Program-made: the position numbers and the translations under genes
From: Methanosarcina sp.
GTDB lineage: Archaea > Halobacteriota > Methanosarcinia > Methanosarcinales > Methanosarcinaceae
DNA length: 9,665 nt
Assembly: GCA_013330315.1 (NCBI GenBank)
Contig: DUIO01000240.1
Coordinates: 1 to 9,665, forward strand
Direction of reading: 5' to 3'
Part shown: piece by piece, positions 6,588-9,665 of the stretch
Layout of the letters: each line of letters begins with the position of its first letter
How positions within the stretch are numbered: position 1 is the stretch's first letter
Notes under the pieces: generated by a model
The model's input: the letters and a program-made list of their open reading frames with translations, nothing else
Database searches by the model: none
What the model was told of the DNA's origin: nothing

Positions 6588-6730
6588 GAGCAGTACCTTA
6601 CACAGGGAAAAACTGATATCAAAAAAACGGGACCTTTGCTTCTTACCATGCCTGATAACAGCTACTGGACTATAGGGGACTATGCAGAGAAGCCTGGGAG
6701 GTCGGGAAAAGCCTGAAAGAGCACCGATGA
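6588..6730 (+). pseudogene. Probable relic of the 3' end of a third Isf-like flavoprotein gene
   Basis: One frame is open from 6561 to TGA 6714-6716 and includes TMPDNSYWTIG, encoded at 6645-6677. This resembles [11 protein letters not shown] in Isf-like copy 2 (7215-7247): the P, S, Y, W and G are shared in the same codon phase, and 15 of 17 bases match between 6660-6676 and 7230-7246. Downstream, a different frame reads CREAWEVGKSLKEHR and stops at 6728-6730. That looks like the C-terminal helix of such proteins (copy 2: [12 protein letters not shown]). The pattern suggests an eroded paralogue with an internal deletion and frameshift, lacking its N-terminal FMN and cluster motifs. The match is short, so this is a reasoned suggestion. 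Confidence 0.35.
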
Positions 6731-6776
6731 AAATAATAGAGAGTAGAGACGGCCCACTGAGGAGGAGAATAAAGAA

Positions 6777-7352
6777 ATGAAAGTCATTGCATTTAATGGA
6801 AGCCCGCGAAAAGAAGGAAATACGGCTTCCCTGATAAAGCATGTCCTGGCAGAGCTTGAGAAAGAAGGGATAGAGACTGAAATCGTGCAGGTAGGAGGAA
6901 AAAGTGTACACGGCTGTATTGCCTGCTCAAAGTGCTTTGAAAATAGAGACAGGCGGTGTGTAATTGACAAAGATATCGTCAATGAGTGCATTGAAAAAAT
7001 GCTCGAAGCCGACGGTATCATCCTTGCGTCTCCTACGTATTTTGCAGACCTGACACCTGAACTTAAAGCCCTTATTGACAGGGCTGGCTTTGTTGCGAAA
7101 GCCAACAGCGAAATGTTCAGGTATAAAGTAGGGGCAGCTGTTGTTGCTGTAAGAAGAGCCGGTTCAATTCATGTCTTTGATTCTATCAACCATTTCTTTA
7201 CGATTTCCCAGATGATAATTCCCGGATCAAGCTACTGGAATATGGGAATGGGGCTTGCTGAAGGAGATGTTGAAAAAGACGATGAGGGTATTAGGACCAT
7301 GCAAATTCTGGGGCAAAACATGGCATGGCTTTTGAAAAAGCTCCATTCGTGA
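6777..7352 (+). CDS. Isf-type iron-sulfur flavoprotein, copy 2
   Basis: A 191-aa flavodoxin-fold reductase paralogous to copy 1. GSPRKEGNT (8-16) is the FMN phosphate loop. Cys47, Cys50, Cys53 and Cys61 give CX2CX2CX7C, within the CX2CX2CX4-7C range for Isf-type 4Fe-4S ligands but two residues longer than in copy 1. [19 protein letters not shown] (about 83-101) is the second flavin-contact region. The C-terminal PGSSYWNMG and final helix [14 protein letters not shown] are typical of the group. No signal peptide, so cytoplasmic. GGAGG at 6761-6765 lies 11 nt before ATG. A 250-bp gap with a tandem repeat and a gene relic separates it from the monooxygenase, so it may have its own promoter. The divergence of the two copies (cluster spacing, C-terminal half) suggests different electron partners or substrates rather than simple redundancy. 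Confidence 0.9.
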   Translation: MKVIAFNGSPRKEGNTASLIKHVLAELEKEGIETEIVQVGGKSVHGCIACSKCFENRDRRCVIDKDIVNECIEKMLEADGIILASPTYFADLTPELKALIDRAGFVAKANSEMFRYKVGAAVVAVRRAGSIHVFDSINHFFTISQMIIPGSSYWNMGMGLAEGDVEKDDEGIRTMQILGQNMAWLLKKLHS

Positions 7353-7424
7353 CCTAATCGGGGAATGCAACCTTACTTATTTATTCAAGGAAACGAATTT
7401 CATGGTAGAATAAGGGGGAATAGA

Positions 7425-8066
7425 ATGAAAGTCCTTTACATCTTTGCACATCCTGAGCCGAAGTCATTTAACGCTTCCATGAAAGATACAGCCCTCGCTG
7501 CCCTGAAGGAGAAAGGGCATGAGGTAAAGCTTTCGGACCTTTATGCAATGCAGTTTAACCCTGTTTTGAAAGCTTCGGACTTTCCTGAGAGGAAAAACCC
7601 GGACTTTTTTAATCCTTTCCTCGAAGCTATCAAAGCCTCAAAAACAGGGGCTTTTTCATCCGATATTAAAGAGGAAATGGATAAAGTAAAATGGGCTGAC
7701 CTGCTAATCTTCCAGTTCCCTATTTACTTTACAGCCATGCCTGCAATTATGAAAGGCTGGATAGACCGTGTACTGGCTCCGGGATTTGGTTTTAATCCTG
7801 TTACTAACAGTGCCTATGAAACCGGGCTCTTCAAAGGAAAGTCTGCAATGCTTGCCTTTACGACCGGTGCTCCGAAAGAAATGTACTCCGAAGGAGGGGC
7901 ACACGGGGATATTCATAAACATCTTGAGTCAATAACTCATTGTGTCTTTGAGTATATGGGAATGAAGGTGCTGCCTTCTTTTATGATTTATGAGGCTAGC
8001 GCTATGACAAAAGAAAGGGGAGACGAAGAGCTGAAAAGATACGAAAAGAGAATATATGAGCTTTAA
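7425..8066 (+). CDS. NAD(P)H:quinone reductase, flavodoxin-2 family (NQO1/MdaB/KefF-like)
   Basis: A 213-aa flavin reductase with the flavodoxin-2 fold. FAHPEPKSFNASMKD (7-21) is the HPxxxSFN flavin phosphate motif of NQO1/MdaB proteins. FQFPIYFTAMPAIMKGWIDR (96-115) is the classic FPxYW-like flavin segment, with F in place of W. TTGAPKEMYSEGGAHG (146-161) matches the TGxxxxxY loop. The family performs two-electron reduction of quinones with NAD(P)H, avoiding semiquinone radicals; Methanosarcina lacks common quinones but uses methanophenazine, so the true substrate is open. The start at 7425 is chosen over an in-frame ATG at 7365: it has AGGGGGAA 4 nt upstream, and the fold begins exactly at MKVLYIFAHP, whereas the 20-residue extension resembles translated leader. 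It follows Isf-like copy 2 by 72 bp and probably shares its transcript. Confidence 0.9.
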   Translation: MKVLYIFAHPEPKSFNASMKDTALAALKEKGHEVKLSDLYAMQFNPVLKASDFPERKNPDFFNPFLEAIKASKTGAFSSDIKEEMDKVKWADLLIFQFPIYFTAMPAIMKGWIDRVLAPGFGFNPVTNSAYETGLFKGKSAMLAFTTGAPKEMYSEGGAHGDIHKHLESITHCVFEYMGMKVLPSFMIYEASAMTKERGDEELKRYEKRIYEL

Positions 8067-8082
8067 ATAGAAAAGAAAACGC

Positions 8083-8099
8083 TTTTTTACTTTATTTTT
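8083..8099 (+). terminator. Oligo-T transcription terminator candidate after quinone reductase
   Basis: T6 (8083-8088) and T5 (8095-8099) runs lie 17-33 nt after the quinone reductase stop. Archaeal RNA polymerase commonly stops at such T-rich tracts without a hairpin. The position, before a new promoter-like region for the ABC operon, fits an end of transcript. Confidence 0.45.
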
Positions 8100-8140
8100 A
8101 GATTTAGGGACTCAAAATTGCCCTGGATCTTACTACATTT

Positions 8141-8150
8141 TTTTATATAA
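8141..8150 (+). promoter_or_regulatory. Candidate TATA box of the molybdate/tungstate-type ABC operon
   Basis: TTTTATATAA lies 111 bp upstream of the binding-protein ATG, preceded by a T-rich tract. Archaeal spacing would put the transcript start near 8172-8176, giving a leader of about 85-90 nt that carries both repeats described below. A weaker alternative, TTTATTAA at 8179-8186, would place the start inside the direct repeat. Confidence 0.5.
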
Positions 8151-8187
8151 TGTTTATGTACGTATTTTCACAAAAAGCTTTATTAAC

Positions 8188-8212
8188 CGTTATGTATGTT
8201 CAGACATATCTG
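8188..8212 (+). promoter_or_regulatory. ModE-like imperfect inverted repeat upstream of the ABC operon
   Basis: CGTTATGTA (8188-8196) faces ACATATCTG (8204-8212), with TATGT and ACATA as perfect arms separated by 8 bp. The layout resembles the CGnTATATA half-sites of bacterial ModE operators, as recalled from the literature. Its place in front of an oxyanion importer supports a metal-responsive repressor site. The match is partial and no ModE gene is visible in this window. Confidence 0.35.
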
Positions 8213-8250
8213 TTAAATTACACCTGAAGGCTGTTAAACTACACCTTAAG
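8210..8250 (+). repeat. Two 20-bp direct repeats, 21-bp period, in the ABC operon leader
   Basis: CTGTTAAATTACACCTGAAG (8210-8229) and CTGTTAAACTACACCTTAAG (8231-8250) are identical at 18 of 20 positions. They are offset by 21 bp, two turns of B-DNA, so a protein could bind both on one face. The second copy ends beside the ribosome site AGAGG (8249-8253), 7 nt before the ATG. Binding, on DNA or RNA, would block transcription or translation. The repeat is directly visible; the regulatory role is inferred. Confidence 0.6.
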
Positions 8251-8260
8251 AGGCTCCTGA

Positions 8261-9097
8261 ATGAAAAAGGTCTGCACATTCATAATTATCATAATGCTGG
8301 CAATATTTCTGGCTGGCTCGGGATGTACTGAAAAAAAATCTCCTGTACCCTCTACATCTTCTACACTCGGTTCTGGAAATTCGGAAGAAAGGTTTGAAGG
8401 AAAGAAGCTCACTGTCTGTGCCGGAGCAGGGCTGATAAAACCCATAAATGAATTAGTTGAGAATTTTGAAAAAGAAACAGGAGCGGATATCCAGGTTCAC
8501 TACGGAGGAAGTGCAGAAATTTTCGGATTTTTGACCTCAAAAGATTGCGATATATTCATTCCAGGGGACTACTACTACACAGAACAGGCTATGGTCAGGA
8601 ACTACGTTTTCAATGAAAGTGTAAAGAACCTGACCCTGCACGTCCCCGTTATCGCAGTCCCTGCCGGAAATCCCGGGAACATAAGTGAGCTTGAAGACCT
8701 TGCAAAACCCGGAGTAAAACTGGCCCTTGGAGACCCTAAGGGGCCTGCAATAGGTAAAGTCTCTGAAGCAATCTGTTCACAGGCAGGTACCCTTCCAGAA
8801 ATTGAGAATAATACAATTGTGAAAACCGCAACCGTAAATCAGCTTCTTATCTATGTCGCATCCGGAGAAGTGGATGGGGCAATCATCTGGGAAGATATGG
8901 CAAGCTGGGGTGAAGCCAGCGGAAGACTTGAAATTATCCCTATTCCTGAAGAACAAAACAAAATAAAAACCATACCCACGGCAGTTTCTGTGTACACCGA
9001 AGATCCAGAACTGGCAGAGGCTTTTAATACTTACATTGCAGGAGAAAAAGCAGAGGATACCTGGAAAAAGTGGGGCTTCAAACCATGCAACCCTTAA
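8261..9097 (+). CDS. Molybdate/tungstate-type ABC importer binding lipoprotein (ModA-like)
   Basis: A 278-aa extracellular solute-binding protein. Residues 1-21 form a signal peptide (KK, then a long hydrophobic run) ending in lipobox LAGSGC, with lipid-attachment Cys22. A Ser/Thr/Pro-rich linker (27-44) follows. The mature domain starts at KLTVCAGAGLIKPINEL (49-65), the place of AAASLxxAL in ModA, with Gly where ModA usually has the anion-binding Ser. YGGSAEIFG (81-89) is the second anion-site loop and DIFIPGD (97-103) the following strand. LALGDPKGPAIGK and ASGEVDGAIIWEDMA correspond to conserved C-lobe motifs. The stop overlaps the permease start by 13 nt, showing an operon. Molybdate or tungstate feeds formylmethanofuran dehydrogenase in methanogens. 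The protein is not the classic archaeal WtpA form. Specificity is unresolved; another oxyanion is possible. Confidence 0.82.
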   Translation: MKKVCTFIIIIMLAIFLAGSGCTEKKSPVPSTSSTLGSGNSEERFEGKKLTVCAGAGLIKPINELVENFEKETGADIQVHYGGSAEIFGFLTSKDCDIFIPGDYYYTEQAMVRNYVFNESVKNLTLHVPVIAVPAGNPGNISELEDLAKPGVKLALGDPKGPAIGKVSEAICSQAGTLPEIENNTIVKTATVNQLLIYVASGEVDGAIIWEDMASWGEASGRLEIIPIPEEQNKIKTIPTAVSVYTEDPELAEAFNTYIAGEKAEDTWKKWGFKPCNP

Positions 9098-9665
9098 AGA
9101 AATACCCGGGTATTAAGCATTCCTGGTTCAGGAACCTCACTGTAGGGATCGCCTGCACCTTCACTTTTTTACTCTTCATAACTGTAGGGACTCTTCTCTT
9201 CGTCCTCAGACCTTCGGAACTTATTTCAGCCCTGTTTTCAAAAGAGATGCTTTATTCCATGAAACTTTCCATACTAACATCTTCAGCCTCAACATTTTCC
9301 GTAATGTGCTGTTCGATCCCGACAGCTTACGCCCTTTCACGTTTTTCTTTTCCGGGAAAAAGTTTCATAAAAACAGTACTCGGGCTTCCTATGGCTTTTC
9401 CGGAACTGGTAATGGGCCTCGCGCTTCTCCTCTTATTCGGGCAGGGCTTCCTGGGACCCACGCTCGAATCTATAGGGATAAAAGTGGCATTCAGCAAGCT
9501 AGGGATAATAATTGCCCAGTTTTTTGTTGCCTTCCCCTATGCTGTCAGGGTCATTTATTCCACTTTTGAGGATATAAACCCGAGATACGAACATGTATCA
9601 AGGAGTTTCGGGTATGGGGAATTTGAGACATTCAGGCACGTAACCCTTCCAATGGCAAGAAGCGG
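9085..9665 (+). CDS. ABC importer permease (ModB/WtpB-like), 3' end cut by window
   Basis: The frame is open from ATG 9085 to the window end: 193 complete codons and two further bases, no stop. Membrane segments are visible at about 19-41, 60-83, 97-118 and 138-153. AYALSRFSFPGKSFIKTVLG (81-100) and LPMAFPELVMGLALLLLFG (101-119) are characteristic of ModB/CysT-type permeases. RYEHVSRSFGYGEF and FRHVTLPMARSG (168-194) form the EAA loop that docks onto the ATPase subunit. It forms the membrane channel for the ion delivered by the upstream lipoprotein. The ATG overlaps the lipoprotein stop by 13 nt, implying translational coupling; GGGG lies about 9 nt upstream of it. The missing part should hold the last membrane helix or helices, and an ATPase gene is expected just beyond the window. 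Confidence 0.88.
   Translation, partial: MQPLKKYPGIKHSWFRNLTVGIACTFTFLLFITVGTLLFVLRPSELISALFSKEMLYSMKLSILTSSASTFSVMCCSIPTAYALSRFSFPGKSFIKTVLGLPMAFPELVMGLALLLLFGQGFLGPTLESIGIKVAFSKLGIIIAQFFVAFPYAVRVIYSTFEDINPRYEHVSRSFGYGEFETFRHVTLPMARS

Noticed and set aside
7365..7424. In-frame ATG extending the quinone reductase by 20 residues
   Set aside because: Its only upstream GGGGA abuts the ATG, and the extension has no family similarity, while ATG 7425 has a good ribosome site and starts the fold.
9306..9569. Plus-strand open frame of 87 codons near the window end
   Set aside because: It lies inside the permease gene in another frame; the permease frame has clear membrane segments and an EAA loop.

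Overview
The window looks like chromosomal DNA from a methanogenic archaeon, most probably a Methanosarcina species. This is inferred, not proven. The grounds are an archaeal XPD/Rad3-type iron-sulfur helicase, two Isf-type iron-sulfur flavoproteins (a family first characterised in Methanosarcina thermophila), TATA-box promoters in long AT-rich intergenic DNA, GGAGG/GGTG ribosome sites, and frequent ATA, AGA and AGG codons. No rRNA, tRNA, CRISPR array, insertion sequence or phage gene was seen.

Layout: (1) 8-2404, minus strand, a large XPD/DinG-type helicase. Its upstream DNA holds four tandem 11-bp repeats, each containing a TATA-like element. (2) 2509-2984, AT-rich DNA with no convincing gene but with a 14-bp perfect palindrome and a weak, stop-interrupted reading frame. 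(3) 2985-4388, a MATE-family multidrug efflux pump, convergent with (4) 4419-4805, an HxlR/DUF24 regulator with an N-terminal cysteine like that of redox-sensing members. (5) 4966-8066, a plus-strand run of small redox genes divergent from the regulator: Isf-like flavoprotein 1, a nitroreductase, an ABM-fold monooxygenase (TTG start), an apparent relic of a third Isf-like gene, Isf-like flavoprotein 2, and an NQO1/MdaB-type quinone reductase. (6) 8067-9665, the start of a molybdate/tungstate-type ABC importer operon: a lipoprotein binding protein, then a permease cut off by the window end. Its leader holds a 21-bp-period direct repeat and an imperfect inverted repeat resembling a ModE-type operator.

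Working together: the central part reads as an electrophile/oxidative-stress island. A thiol-sensing regulator probably controls flavin and iron-sulfur reductases that detoxify quinones, nitro compounds, O2 or peroxide, with an efflux pump next to it. Each gene family is known. The combination, the tandem TATA array and the operon-leader repeats are the parts most worth testing.
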